DNA from: Myoxocephalus aenaeus
Lineage: Eukaryota; Chordata; Actinopteri; Perciformes; Cottidae
Direction of reading: 5' to 3'
Assembly: GCA_038501785.1 (NCBI GenBank)
Contig: JBAMJR010000519.1
Location: forward strand, 106,001 to 170,000
Length of the DNA stretch: 64,000 bases
The translations under genes and the position numbers were made by a program. The notes beneath the pieces were generated by a model. That model did not search any database and was not told where the DNA came from. It worked only from the letters and a program-made list of their open reading frames with translations. Of the stretch, positions 35,524-47,967 are shown in pieces; position 1 is the first letter of the stretch; each line of letters opens with the position of its first letter.

Positions 35524-37134
35524 TTTTAAGCCCCATGTGTGTTTTTTAGGATTCTGCTCGAAATGACATACCTAAACTAAAAAGGGTGTATCTCTGCAAC
35601 CACAAGGGCTATTAGAATCATTTTGGTGTTATAATAAAGGGAACTTTTGTTCAGATGTGTAAATATTAGTATATATGTTACTGGTTAAGAGTAAATAAAG
35701 ATTGAAACACAGCAAAAAAAGAAGTTTCAGGTCCGCCCATAAAAAAAAGCACTTTCAGTTTATCTCTTTGAAATTATGCCATACTAAGGTCTGAAGCTCT
35801 CCCAAATCATAACACAATATGTGAACATTCTCTAACCCAAATCATAACACAATATGTGAACATTCTCTAACCCAAATCATAGCACAATATGTGAACATTC
35901 TCTAACCCAAATCATAGACAATATGTGAACATTCTCTAACCCAAACCATAACACAATATGTGAACATTCTCTAACCCAAATCATAACACAATATGTGAAC
36001 ATTCTCTAACCCAAATCATAACACAATATGTGAACATTCTCTAACCCAAATCATAGCTCAATATGTGAACATTCTCTAACCCAAATCATAACTCAATATG
36101 TGAACATTCTCTAACCCAAATCATAACACAATATGTGAACATTCTCTAACCCAAATCATAACACAATATGTGAACATTCTCTAACCCAAATCATAGACAA
36201 TATGTGAACATTCTCTAACCCAAATCATAGCACAATATGTGAACATTCTCTAACCCAAATCATAGCTCAATATGTGAACATTCTCTAACCCAAATCATAA
36301 CACAATATGTGAACATTCTCTAACCCAAATCATAGCTCAATATGTGAACATTCTCTAACCCAAATCATAACTCAATATGTGAACATTCTCTAACCCAAAT
36401 CATAACACAATATGTGAACATTCTCTAACCCAAATCATAACTCAATATGTGAACATTCTCTAACCCAAATCATAGCTCAATATGTGAACATTCTCTCTGC
36501 AAAGGTTGACTTTGATAAAGTGAAGCAGAACAAAGTTAGAGAGGGTTTAGAACAGAGAACATTCAGGCGAGGACTCCAAAATCTGTGCCATCTGTGCCAT
36601 TTGAATTTTCTCATGTATCAAACCTCATATTTCACTTGTATATTACTTATGGTGTTCAATACACTTATATCAGTGTGGATTTACCGGGGAAAATGCGTTT
36701 TCCTTCTTTTAATCAACAAAGGTAGGCAGCATTTGCTGACTGTACAGCGATAAAGTGATTCATGTTGCTGTGTTCTTCGGTTCATATCTCGGTGATGCTT
36801 TGGAGCAGAGCGATTTGATGAATAGATTTGGAATCTGTGTGGAATTGTCTTGCTTTTTGCCTTTTCTTTCTGATAGCGCCGAGCTACGGGTTGCTAGTTC
36901 CGGAAACATGCCGAGTGGGCTGACTCATGAAAAAATTATGATTATGATATTTGAATAATTATTTTAGTTGGTGTTTGAGTTGTGTTGGAATGGCTGCTAA
37001 TTATTGTAGCCCAGGTTCTCTTGTTTAATTTGATGTGTAACATCAATATATTTGTCCATGAGTATTGTAATGTTTTACACAGTTTAACTATCATGTATAA
37101 AATTCAACCTATATAGGTCCCGTGGGGCTTAAAA
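35524..37134 (+). mobile_element. TIR element with internal minisatellite (dispersed family, long copy)
   Basis: The left end CTTTTAAGCCCCA and the right end TGGGGCTTAAAAG are perfect inverted repeats. GCTAAC stands immediately outside each end (a candidate 6-bp target duplication). It includes the family core CAACCACAAGGGCTATTA near 35598. The interior holds a 35-bp satellite and AT-rich sequence without a recognisable transposase, so it is non-autonomous. It supplies the best boundaries for the family seen at 3800, 11070, 15690, 21060 and 29435. Confidence 0.7.
35815..36497. repeat. 35-bp minisatellite inside the TIR element, about 19 copies
   Basis: The unit contains CCCAAATCATAACACAATAT and GTGAACATTCTCTAA, with AACA, AGCA, AGCT, AACT and AGA variants at one site. 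Confidence 0.95.
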
Positions 37135-37953
37135 GGCTAACTAGCCGGCTCTCTCTCCGTGAAGCTAACGGCACGTTTCAAACTCCCCCAAAACAACAGG
37201 GAACAGTTCAGTGTCCCGTCTGTTGCAAAGGACCACCTTGTCTCTCTCTTATAACAATAATAGTGTTTTATTTAAAGCAACATTTCCTCCCCATTGTCTG
37301 TAAAACATTAAGTGCACGGATGGAAAGAGAAAGGCCTGTCTCTCCTCACCGTCCCCGTGAGCCTTTTCTCTGATGGAGTTTATTCCATATCGGCGGCTCG
37401 TTGCAGAGCGTGATGCGTTCACTGTCACGGAGCAGCGAGAGAGCTCTGTATGCTGCTCTGAGATAATGCACACAGCATTAAGATCCATATGTTTAATAAA
37501 AGATTATTAAAGGATTAATGTTTCAACATGACAGAATAACTAGACCTGCTGGGGGGAAAGGAAAACTCTGTTGGAGCTGTTTTTGTATTTTATTGTATGT
37601 TTTGTATTTTTTTTTGTATTTTTTTTGTAGTTTTCTGTAGTGTTCTCCATCACTCTGGTCATCATATTCCTCTCCCCTAGAGCTGGAGACTCGGTCACGT
37701 GGATACGATGTCCAAGAAAAGCTTCTGAAGACTGAGACTTAGTCTTTCTGCTAAGCTAAGCTAACTGCTAACTGCTACATGTTATTTATATTTCAACAGC
37801 GTTTGAGCAGCTGATTTATTTTGAGTACATTTGCATGATGACACGATGACCCTCTACGAGCACACGCTGGTTCTGCTGGACCTTGAGGTCATGGAGCGCC
37901 TGCTTCCTGGTTGCACTGCTGCAGACCGCAGGATCTCAGATAACAGCGCTGAG

Positions 37954-38003
<50 letters not shown>

Positions 38004-38477
38004 TACTGGTTTACTTATGCAAAAGAGGACCGAACATGAAGCTGGAAGCCGAGCAGAATACAGAACACCAATCAATGGAAGACAAATCGCTCCGGCTCCT
38101 TTCCATTGATCCCACAGCAGCGATGGTTGTAGAAGGATCTGGAGCGCAGTGGTTGGGTTTCTCTCAGGAGGCCTCTGTAGTGGAGCTGGAGCTCAGTGGT
38201 TGGGTTTCTCTCAGGAGGCCTCGCTGCTGCTGAAACCCAGACTCCTTCAGTAAAGACCTTGAAGCCTCCTCTCAGGGTTTACCGCTCTAACTGCTGTGTG
38301 AGCAGAGCAAACCAAAGGAGGACGCGCCGCTTCATGCTCACTTTGTGCAGAAGCCCGATGTACGGAGGCCTGCAGGGCTCATTATTTATAGAATGTAGCT
38401 CGTAAACAATCCGTTAGTTTGGAGGACGGCTGCAGAGAGCTCACGGACCAGATAACAGAAGTTTATGAGAGGTGAGC
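37135..38477. other. Intron sequence with (CA)n and a 37-bp duplication
   Basis: Mostly single copy. (CA)n lies at 37957-38000. A duplicated GGTTGGGTTTCTCTCAGGAG segment lies at about 38150-38222. Confidence 0.75.
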
Positions 38478-39276
38478 AGCCTCAGGAAGTAGATCCACAG
38501 GACGTAGATGCACAGGAAGTAGATCCACAGGAAGTAGATGCACAGGGAGTAGATGCACAGGGAGTAGATGCACAGGAAGTAGATGCACAGGGAGTAGATG
38601 CACAGGGAGTAGATCCACAGGGAGTAGATCCACAGGAAGTAGATCCACAGGAAGTAGATCCACAGGGAGTAGATCCACAGGGAGTAGATGCACAGGGAGT
38701 AGATGCACAGGGAGTAGATGCACAGGGAGTAGATGCACAGGAAGTAGATGGACAGGAGGTAGATCCATAGGAAGTAGATCCACAGGAGGTAGATCCACAG
38801 GAAGTAGATGCACAGGAAGTAGATGCACAGGAGGTAGATGCACAGGAGGTAGATCCATAGGAAGTAGATCCACAGGGAGTAGATGCACAGGAAGTAGATC
38901 CACAGGAAGTAGATGGACAGGAGGTAGATCCATAGGAAGTAGATCCACAGGAAGTAGATGGACAGGAGGTAGATCCATAGGAAGTAGATCCACAGGAAGT
39001 AGATGGACAGGAGGTAGATCCATAGGAAGTAGATCCACAGGAAGTAGATGCACAGGAGGTAGATCCACAGGAAGTAGATCCACAGGAAGTAGATGGACAG
39101 GAGGTAGATCCATAGGAAGTAGATCCACAGGAAGTAGATGGACAGGAGGTAGATCCATAGGAAGTAGATGGACAGGAGGTAGATCCACAGGAAGTAAATG
39201 GACAGGAGGTAGATCCACAGGAAGTAGATGCACAGGAAGTAGATCCATAGGAAGTAGATGCACAGGAAGTAGATGC
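38478..39276. repeat. 15-bp minisatellite, about 53 copies
   Basis: The unit is AGTAGATCCACAGGA, with ATGCACAGGG, ATGGACAGGAGG and ATCCATAGG variants. As 15 is divisible by three, long open frames cross it in several frames without coding meaning. Confidence 0.96.
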
Positions 39277-40509
39277 AGGCTGGCATTTAAACTGGGCTGT
39301 GATGGTCTCCTCATGTTTAACCCCACTAAGAACACGAGCAGATGAAGCCGCCCCCTAGTGGCCGCAGTAGTCATGACGTTTAAAGAGCGACAGACTTCTG
39401 AAGGACTCAACGGTTCGTATGAAATATGACGGAAAGTCACGCCTCTTTTTTTCCTGCATTTTCCTACGAAAGTACATTTTTGCTTGTTACATGAATACGG
39501 AATTTTCAAAATAAAGGAATCTATTGTCATAGTTAACTCATTAAACACGGAGTTAAAATAAACACATTTTAACCAAGATTTTGAGAAATATTTTAGCCTG
39601 CTACTTTAAACCCAAATCCAGATGTGTTCCTCTGAACCTCTAAAGTCCAATGTAGTTGAACTTCTTCCTCTCGGCGCTGCAGAAGAACATTTCATCTTCT
39701 TCGTCCAGCAGGATACCTTTCTAAATATACACAACAGGCTGACTTCATGTGTTTATGTTTAGGTATAATATGTTTTATTATTTTCATATCTGAACACAAC
39801 TCTTTCTAAGAAATGAGAAGTGCTCGTGAGCTGCAGTTGATATTGAGGATTATGAGCGACATCGCTCGTCTACAGTTACAGCAGTTACAGTCCAGCGTGT
39901 TACCGTGGCGATAGCAGTGTTACCGTGGCGATAGCAGTGTTACCGTGGCGATAGCAGCTGTCTGCGAGCGGCAGCCGACGTTTAGCTTGAAACGAACTGG
40001 AAGAAGAGTCCGATTCCTTTTGAACACCTGGAGAGAAGCGCTGCTCTTCCTCAGCAGCTCCTCTTCCTCAGCAGCTCCTCTTCCTCAGCAGCTCCTCTTC
40101 CTCAGCAGCTCCTCTCCTTTTACTGTTTTATGTGTCAACACACATGAGTTCACACTGAAGGCTTCTTATAAGAAACTCTTAGTTTATTACATTTATTGAA
40201 TCTTCATTTTCATTCAGTTTATTGTTTTGTTTCTCCGTCTAGTTTAAGTTAGTGTGTAACTTGTATACTGAAATAAAATGATTGAAAGTGGGCGGGGTCT
40301 GCTGCAGGTGAGATGATGTCAGGTGACTTCCTCTGAGCTTTAGAGACATCGTTTAATAGAGGAGATATTTAAACTGAGCAAAAAGTACTGCATATTGATT
40401 AATAAACTGTATATGTTTCATCAGGATACACACGGATGGAAACTGCATTCCAAACATTCCTAATGATGATAAATTAAGAAGATCAATATTTAATGAACTG
40501 TCTGTTATG

Positions 40510-40559
<50 letters not shown>

Positions 40560-40971
40560 GATACAAATAAAATACATTACATGCATTATATCAGTTGAGG
40601 TAAATTCAATTAAATTATTTGTTGTCGCCTTTCAGCAATTTGTTGGGAAACAAATATAGATAATTTACAATTTTCTTAAGCAATAATCTTCAGAGAGAAA
40701 GAGGGAAAGAGAGAAAACGCTCCTCTACAGTGAACACATCAGTAACGCTTCATGTCGCGCTCTGTTTCCCGCCGTGAGAGAAAGCTCCGTCACGTCAGAG
40801 TCCTTCCTCTTGTTCTTCGTCTTCAGCTCTGAGTCCTTCCTCTTCCTCTTCCTCTTCTCTTCAGCTCGGTTTGTTTCTGCAGAGTTTAGAGACCGAAAAA
40901 CACAAAGAAACAATTGTTAGATGCAGAGATATAATTACACACAGCGTCCATCAAACTGATATACTAACTAC

Positions 40972-41013
<42 letters not shown>

Positions 41014-41250
41014 GGGGGTGTGTGTGTGTGAGAGAGAGAGAGAGGGTAAAGCAGGACAGTTGTTCGGAGCTTACACAGCATTACTCGGCTTATGTTCTCA
41101 GCTCAGGAAATATGAATATAGAAGCAGATATGATGCTGAAAACATGCTCACAATCCAATATTTCATATTCTGAGCTGAAGACAGTAAACGCTGCCAGGAG
41201 GCTCCCAACCAGCCATGCATAATCACTGATATTATAGACATATATATTAA
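39277..41250. other. Intron sequence with several short repeats
   Basis: Single-copy sequence interrupted by a 20-bp triplication (GTGTTACCGTGGCGATAGCA, 39897-39957), an 18-bp CTCTTCCTCAGCAGCTCC repeat (about 40043-40112), (ATT)n at 40513-40559, (GT)n at 40974-41011, a G run and (GA)n to 41044. No gene is recognised. Confidence 0.75.
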
Positions 41251-42144
41251 TATATATACATTGAAAACATCTACAGAGTTAAAAAACTAGATGAATCATC
41301 AGGTAGACTAAAGTTGTATTTCTTTCTCATCTGCAGACAGATTGCACAGAGCCAGTGTTGAGTCCACATGTGAAGCAATAATTCAAACAATACATGTATG
41401 TTTTTACCCTCAAAACCTGAATGAAAACTAAACAAAAGAAGTTCTTCCATATTGAAGGTCTCACCCACAAACCCTAAGAGCTGCTGCATTGAGCCACGGT
41501 CACATGCATCCCAGTTAACCTCCAGCACTGAGCTCATGTTCACTCCATTTTCTCGATTTGACATCATTTCTTAAATTCACCTTTTTAAGCCACTTGCATA
41601 TAAGATATATACCCATGTTTTACATCATAAATTGCAGAACAATCTCAGCTATCTATATAATGAGGCACCATTGTCATAAGGCACAAGTGTAAAGAGAAAA
41701 ACGTTACAATATGACACTAAAGCTGAAAAATTAAATCTCGATTTTTGGAAATTATTCATATCGCTTGTGAAAACATAACTTTACTCAGGTGGTAACTCGG
41801 TTTAGGTGATGGCAATTGGTTTACCAAAGGTTTTAGGTTCACAAAAGCAGTGAAATATATGAATACAATGGTAGATACATGTAAATAAATGTCTAAAACT
41901 AAAAAATTTATTATCGTTTTTTGAGCAAAAATGTGGTCTGTCACAGCTTTCACCAATATGATAAAAATGGGACTGAGAAATGACTTCATACTGCAGATAA
42001 AGCTTCATGGGGTGTGCAAATGAAAAATGACCACCATACATTATTTTTTAAATTAAAATATGTATTATAAATTAAAAATATATATTTACACAATATACAT
42101 GTTCAGAAATAGAAAGCAGACCCTGGCTGGTGGGGATGGCTGTG
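41251..42144. other. AT-rich intron sequence, nothing recognised
   Basis: No terminal repeat of the neighbouring Tc1 element is visible here, although an intact element would need one. Confidence 0.55.
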
Positions 42145-42867
42145 CTAGAGCTGCTTCTTGGGGCATTTTCCCTTCAGTTTGGTCTTCAGCAAGTGAAATG
42201 CATGCTCAATTGGATTCAGGTCAGGTGATTGACTTGGCCATTGCAGAACATTCCACTTCTTTGCCTTAAAAAACTCCTTGGTTGCTTTCGCAGTATGCTT
42301 CGGGTCATTGTCCATCTGCACTGTGAAGCGCCGTCCAATGAGTTCTGAAGCATTTGGCTGAATATGAGCAGATAATATTGCCCCAAACACTTCTGAATTC
42401 ATCCTGCTGCTTTTGTCAGCAGTCACATAATCAATGAATACAAGGGAACCAGTTCCATTGGCAGCCATACATGCCCACGCCATAACACTACCTCCACCAT
42501 GCTTCACTGATGAGGTGGTATGCTTTGGATCATGAGCAGTTCCTTTCCTTCTCCATACTCTTCTCTTCCCATCATTCTGGTACAAGTTGATCTTTGTCTC
42601 ATCTGTCCATAGGATGTTCTTCCAGAACTGTACAGGCTCTTTTAGATGTGTTTGGGCAAACTCTAATCTGGTGGTCTTACTGTTTTTGAGGCTCACCAAT
42701 GGTTTACATCTTGTGGTGAACCCTCTGTATTTACTCTGGTCAAGTCTTCTCTTGATGGTGGACTTTGACACAGACACACCTACCTCCTGGAGAGTGTTCT
42801 TGATCTGGACAACTGTTGTGAAGGGGTTTTTCTTCACCAGGGAAATGATTCTTCTGTCATCCACCAC
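42145..42867 (-). pseudogene. Tc1-like DD34E transposase, truncated at both ends
   Basis: An open frame of 240 codons encodes most of a Tc1-type transposase. The second helix-turn-helix is visible (QIKNTLQEVGVSVSKSTIKR, residues 21-40). Catalytic residues are D89 (WTDET), D186 (QMDND) and E221 (NPIEH), with 34 residues between the last two. The GGGSVMAWA block is at residues 124-132. The first helix-turn-helix is absent, and the C-terminus stops after CPKKQL where the full protein continues by roughly 40-50 residues. There is no internal stop or frameshift. The start shown is a GTG; upstream codons stay open for 11 more residues to a stop near 42901, at the junction with the inverted fragment. 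Confidence 0.9.
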
Positions 42868-42899
42868 AGTTGTCTTCTGGGTCTTTTGGTGTTGCTGAG

Positions 42900-43103
42900 C
42901 TCACCAAGGAGTTTTTTAAGGCAAAGAAGTGGAATGTTCTGCAATGGCCAAGTCAATCACCTGACCTGAATCCAATGGAGCATGCATTTCACTTGCTGAA
43001 GACCAAACTGAGGGGAAAATGCCCCAAGAACCAGCAGGAACTGAAGACGGTTGCAGTAGAGGCCTGCAGAGCATCACCAGGGACCAAACCCAGCGTCTGG
43101 TGA
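42900..43103 (+). pseudogene. Tc1-like transposase C-terminal fragment
   Basis: Encodes TKEFFKAKKWNVLQWPSQSP and on through DLNPMEHAF to the QELK region, then reaches a stop after KPSVW. The catalytic Glu lies in PMEH. It is about 68 codons. It lacks the two catalytic Asp residues and everything upstream. It faces the - strand fragment, sharing about 125 bp in inverted orientation. Confidence 0.85.
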
Positions 43104-43413
43104 TGTCTATGGAATCCAGACTTCAGGCTGTCATTGACTGCAAAGGATTTTCAACAAAGTATTAAAAGTGACAATTAGATTTATGATTATATTAATTTGT
43201 CCAATGACTTTTGGTCCCTTAAAAACGGGGTGGCCACTTATACATGTGTTGTAGTTCCTACACCGTTCACCTGATTTGGATGTAAATACCCTCACATTAA
43301 AGCTGAAAGTCTGCACTTAAAGCACATCTTTTCATTTCAACTCCATTGTTGTGGTGCACAGAGCCAAAATAATGAAAAATGTGTCAATGTCCAAATATTT
43401 ATGGACCTGACTG

Positions 43414-44345
43414 TACGTTGTCAAAAGAAGTGAATAAGTGGAACACACCAGGGTCCAGGAGAGAGAGTAGCTGTGGACAGACAGACAGATGCACTCAATC
43501 ACTCACTCAAACACGGCGAGGCGATAATCAGAAAACTATGATTTGAGAACACGTGGAGACAAACATTTTGTGCCAAATCAGCAACATTAATATGAGTTAT
43601 GATCCATAAATCTGTGTTTACCAGCGGCTGCGTATTAAATCAGAAGAGGTGAATGTTGGAATGTGTTCTGGCTCCAGAGCTGGAAGCAACATCTCATCGT
43701 CAGTTCCTCTTTTAAAGAAAGCTAAAAACTATTATTGATGTCATCATAAACTCATATTTTGGCCCCAAATCAATTAGCTGAGTGCAGGAACTTTTTAAGT
43801 ACTTTTATTTTTAACATTCATAATTTGTTGAGGTTCGACGTTTCCCAGAATCCTCTTGGGTTTCTCTTCACTCTCTTTGGTGAGTTCATGACTGGAGTGC
43901 GTCCCCCGAGCCGAGAGCGCCGTCCCATCCGTTCATATGTGTCCGACTGAGGTAATACGTCTTAATATCATTTTAATAAATGTATTCAGCAGATATCTGG
44001 AGACTGCATTAGAGGGAAATTGCTTCAATTTAACACGGTTAGGCCGTCGCCGCTGTTTATCATGCGCACACTGCAGCGCGGCATTGATCACCGTTAGCTC
44101 AGCTGACGACGAGGGCGTCTTCACCGCTCCTCTCAGGGAAACGCCGCCGGAGGCTGAAACACGGTTACAGAAGCTGTTGTTTACAATATGGCCGACAATA
44201 ACTGGAATGAGTTAAAGAAAAGTTAAGAGAGTAAAAACGTTGGTGTTTGAAGAGTTCAAGAAGAAGAAAAAGGTGACAAGAGGAAAGCTCCTCAACACTA
44301 AAGCACACTTAGAAGAATCAACACCTCTGTGACAGGAAACCAATA
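43414..44345. other. Intron sequence, nothing recognised
   Basis: Single-copy sequence; no gene seen. Confidence 0.5.
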
Positions 44346-44641
44346 AAACGACTGCAGCTGCTCTGAAGCGTCTGCAGCTGCTCTGAAGCGTCTGCAGCTG
44401 CTTTGAAGCGTCTGCAGCTGCTCTGAAGCGTCTGCAGCTGCTCTGAAGCGTCTGCAGCTGCTCTGAAGCGTCTGCAGCTGCTTTGAAGCGTCTGCAGCTG
44501 CTCTGAAGCGTCTTCAGCTGCTTTGAAGCGTCTGCAGCTGCTCTGAAGCGTCTTCAGCTGCTCTGAAGCGTCTGCAGCTGCTTTGAAGCGTCTGCAGCTG
44601 CTCTGAAGCGTCTGCAGCTGCTCTGAAGCGTCTGCAGCTTC
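44346..44641. repeat. 20-bp minisatellite, about 15 copies
   Basis: The unit is CTGCAGCTGCTCTGAAGCGT, with CTTTGAAG and CTTCAGCTG variants. CTGCAG and CAGCTG palindromes overlap in each unit. Confidence 0.95.
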
Positions 44642-45062
44642 AAAGCAGCAGACGAACAAAGAGATTTCATCTGATCGTGACAACTTGATAACTTGTTCAA
44701 ACTTGTCTGCATGTCGGCAGGTCGGCCTCTAACGAGTCCGTTCACGCAGCTCCAAAAAAGAAAAAAAAGTTTTGTCATGGAAGTTTGGAGAATCCTGGAA
44801 CTGCCAGCGTTAAATCAAACCGGATTCATTAAGAAGAAATGACTTATTAACTGTAATCGGTTGACGGAACAGTTTAGAACAATATTTAACGGCGTTGACC
44901 TTTAATTGAAGGTTCTGGTTTACGAGCCGTCGCTTATCAGTTCAAAAACAAGCATGCAGCTGAAGTTCATGCAGCCAATCAATCAGGATGTGAGTTCCTG
45001 GAGAGGACAGCGATTGGTTGATGCTCGGCATCTGTGACCAGAAACAGGCTGCGAGGCGTTTA
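44642..45062. other. Intron sequence, nothing recognised
   Basis: Single-copy sequence up to the TA that precedes the foldback element. Confidence 0.5.
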
Positions 45063-45194
45063 TGGAGGCAAATCAATGTCAAAACTAGAGAGCGCGCAAG
45101 AGCTCAACGAGAGCGCGCAAATCAAACAGCCGTGGGCGTAATTTACTTTGACGAGCGCTTTTACATCACTACGCGAGCAAAAGTTGCTCTCAAA

Positions 45195-46867
45195 GCTTTA
45201 ACCTGCTCGCTCTGGAAGCTTTAACCTGCTCTCTCTGGAAGCTTTAACCTGCTCTCTCTGGAAGCTTTAACCTGCTCGCTCTGGAAGCTTTAACCTGCTC
45301 TCTCTGGAAGCTTTAACCTGCTCGCTCTGGAAGCTTTAACCTGCTCGCTCTGGAAGCTTTAACCTGCTCTCTCTGGAAGCTTTAACCTGCTCGCTCTGGA
45401 AGCTTTAACCTGCTCGCTCTGGAAGCTTTAACCTGCTCGCTCTGGAAGCTTTAACCTGCTCGCTCTGGAAGCTTTAACCTGCTCGCTCTGGAAGCTTTAA
45501 CCTGCTCGCTCTGGAAGCTTTAACCTGCTCGCTCTGGAAGCTTTAACCTGCTCGCTCTGGAAGCTTTAACCTGCTCGCTCTGGAAGCTTTAACCTGCTCG
45601 CTCTGGAAGCTTTAACCTGCTCGCTCTGGAAGCTTTAACCTGCTCGCTCTGGAAGCTTTAACCTGCTCGCTCTGGAAGCTTTAACCTGCTCGCTCTGGAA
45701 GCTTTAACCTGCTCGCTCTGGAAGCTTTAACCTGCTCGCTCTGGAAGCTTTAACCTGCTCGCTCTGGAAGCTTTAACCTGCTCTCTCTGGAAGCTTTAAC
45801 CTGCTCTCTCTGGAAGCTTTAACCTGCTCGCTCTGGAAGCTTTAACCTGCTCGCTCTGGAAGCTTTAACCTGCTCGCTCTGGAAGCTTTAACCTGCTCGC
45901 TCTGGAAGCTTTAACCTGCTCGCTCTGGAAGCTTTAACCTGCTCGCTCTGGAAGCTTTAACCTGCTCGCTCTGGAAGCTTTAACCTGCTCTCTATGGAAG
46001 CTTTAACCTGCTCGCTCTGGAAGCTTTAACCTGCTCTCTCTGGAAGCTTTAACCTGCTCTCTCTGGAAGCTTTAACCTGCTCGCTCTGGAAGCTTTAACC
46101 TGCTCTCTCTGGAAGCTTAAACCTGCTCGCTCTGGAAGCTTTAACCTGCTCTCTCTGGAAGCTTTAACCTGCTCGCTCTGGAAGCTTTAACCTGCTCGCT
46201 CTGGAAGCTTTAACCTGCTCGCTCTGGAAGCTTTAACCTGCTCGCTCTGGAAGCTTTAACCTGCTCGCTCTGGAAGCTTTAACCTGCTCGCTCTGGAAGC
46301 TTTAACCTGCTCGCTCTGGAAGCTTTAACCTGCTCTCTCTGGAAGCTTTAACCTGCTCTCTCTGGAAGCTTTAACCTGCTCGCTCTGGAAGCTTTAACCT
46401 GCTCGCTCTGGAAGCTTTAACCTGCTCGCTCTGGAAGCTTTAACCTGCTCGCTCTGGAAGCTTTAACCTGCTCTCTCTGGAAGCTTTAACCTGCTCGCTC
46501 TGGAAGCTTTAACCTGCTCGCTCTGGAAGCTTTAACCTGCTCTCTCTGGAAGCTTTAACCTGCTCTCTCTGGAAGCTTTAACCTGCTCGCTCTGGAAGCT
46601 TTAACCTGCTCGCTCTGGAAGCTTTAACCTGCTCGCTCTGGAAGCTTTAACCTGCTCGCTCTGGAAGCTTTAACCTGCTCGCTCTGGAAGCTTTAACCTG
46701 CTCTCTCTGGAAGCTTTAACCTGCTCTCTCTGGAAGCTTTAACCTGCTCTCTATGGAAGCTTTAACCTGCTCGCTCTGGAAGCTTTAACCTGCTCGCTCT
46801 GGAAGCTTTAACCTGCTCGCTCTGGAAGCTTTAACCTGCTCGCTCTGGAAGCTTTAACCTGCTCGCT
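45195..46867. repeat. 23-bp minisatellite, left foldback arm, about 72 copies
   Basis: The unit contains GCTTTAACCTGCTCGCTCTG then GAA. CTCTCTCT variants are scattered, and there are two CTCTCTAT units. Each unit junction creates AAGCTT. Length is very uniform, almost always exactly 23 bp. Confidence 0.97.
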
Positions 46868-47162
46868 CGCGTGTCTGTTACCTGCTCGCGCTCGAGTAGA
46901 TTTTCTTTTTGACAGTAAGTGGGCGGATCCAGTCACCATCGATCTCTACATCTAATTGGTTACAATCCTCGGCTTCGGATTGGCTGGAATGCGTTTCTCA
47001 CCAGCACACTGGGAACAATGGCGGATGAGAAAACACAACTGAAAGTTGACGTTCTCTGAATACTACTGTTATTGAGTCTCTGTAGCGGTTAAACATGAGA
47101 TATAATTCGGTTTTGAGGATCTAACGAGCAATCTTTATTAGTTTATTATTTATTCACAGTAA
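46868..47162. repeat. Left inner arm of the foldback, promoter-like composition
   Basis: Mirrors 48287-48486 and 47968-48052. It contains GGGCGG near 46920, ATTGG near 46956 and GATTGGCTGG near 46976, the motifs of GC and CCAAT boxes. Compared with the right arm it lacks about 235 bp between CTGTTATTGAG and TCTCTGTAGCGG. Confidence 0.8.
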
Positions 47163-47967
47163 CGTTACATCAGTTTGACTGAGGGAAAGGTTAAGATTTA
47201 TAACTTAAGATTTTAATTTAACTTTTACTTTAAACTACAGTGGTGTCTTATTACTTTTGACCAAATTGTTTGCAATTATATGTGTATCTATATAAGTATA
47301 TATAAACAGATACACATAATGTTATATATATATATTGTGTTTATTTATGTTACACCCGTCCCATGTATCTATACTATTAAATGAATCTGCTAGGTGTAGT
47401 AGTACTATGGGTGGGGTCCTGGGTACAGTTTTAAAAGTGATGGCGCTATGATATAATATAATGGTTCCTACAATCGTTGCTCTCTTATTCTAAAAACGGA
47501 ATTAACTGGCGGTGCCTCCAATAGAATAAAAGGTCTGTGCCTCTTATTTAGTCCTTTTATCTTGTGTTGTGATTGTATTTGACCCTTTCTTGAATAGTTC
47601 TTTAACTTGGACACACCCAAGATACATTAACTGCCTTGAAACACAGTTTGGTATTTATTAGGCGTATGCAACAAACTAAATGACATGCAGATCCCTTATT
47701 AAAGACAATATCAATAGAGATACTACAGACTGACAAACAGTTTCTTCCTGCTGCTGTGACTTCATGTCACGGCCATACTTTGGATATTGTAGCAATGCAT
47801 AGTGCACTTTATACATATTTTTGTGCAATACTGTCACTATATTTTGTGTCTTATTTTTTGCCTTAAGTTTATTGTAATTCTGTGTGTTAGGAAGACCCAG
47901 CAAAATAAGCTTTTCATTGTACAGAATAACTGCCTGTTATCTGTGCATATGACAATAAAAGAATCTT
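47163..47967. other. Centre of the foldback, with a possible LINE 3' tail
   Basis: About 805 bp that is not repeated in inverse. The last 180 bp (GTTAGGAAGACCCAGC, TTTTCATTGTACAG, ATGACAATAAAAGAATCTT) resemble the 3' ends of teleost non-LTR elements, including an AATAAA signal. The remainder is AT-rich with no coding frame recognised. Confidence 0.5.

Larger units (their letters stand above)
42145..43413. mobile_element. Rearranged Tc1-like (DD34E) element, two fragments in opposite orientation
   Basis: The right boundary is clear: GGACCTGACTG at 43403-43413 followed by TA, the reverse of a common fish Tc1 terminal motif (CAGTCAGGTCCATAAATATT). From about 42901 to 43413 the sequence is the 3' part of the element in + orientation. 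From 42145 to about 42895 it is the transposase in - orientation. Both parts contain the AAGGAGTTTTTTAAGGCAAA region, so 42150-42280 and 42900-43030 are inverted repeats. The left terminal repeat is missing. Confidence 0.82.

Noticed and set aside
38441..39548. Open frames of 281 and 361 codons on the - strand
   Set aside because: They cross a 15-bp satellite; the peptides are repeats such as VHLLPVDLL with no domain.
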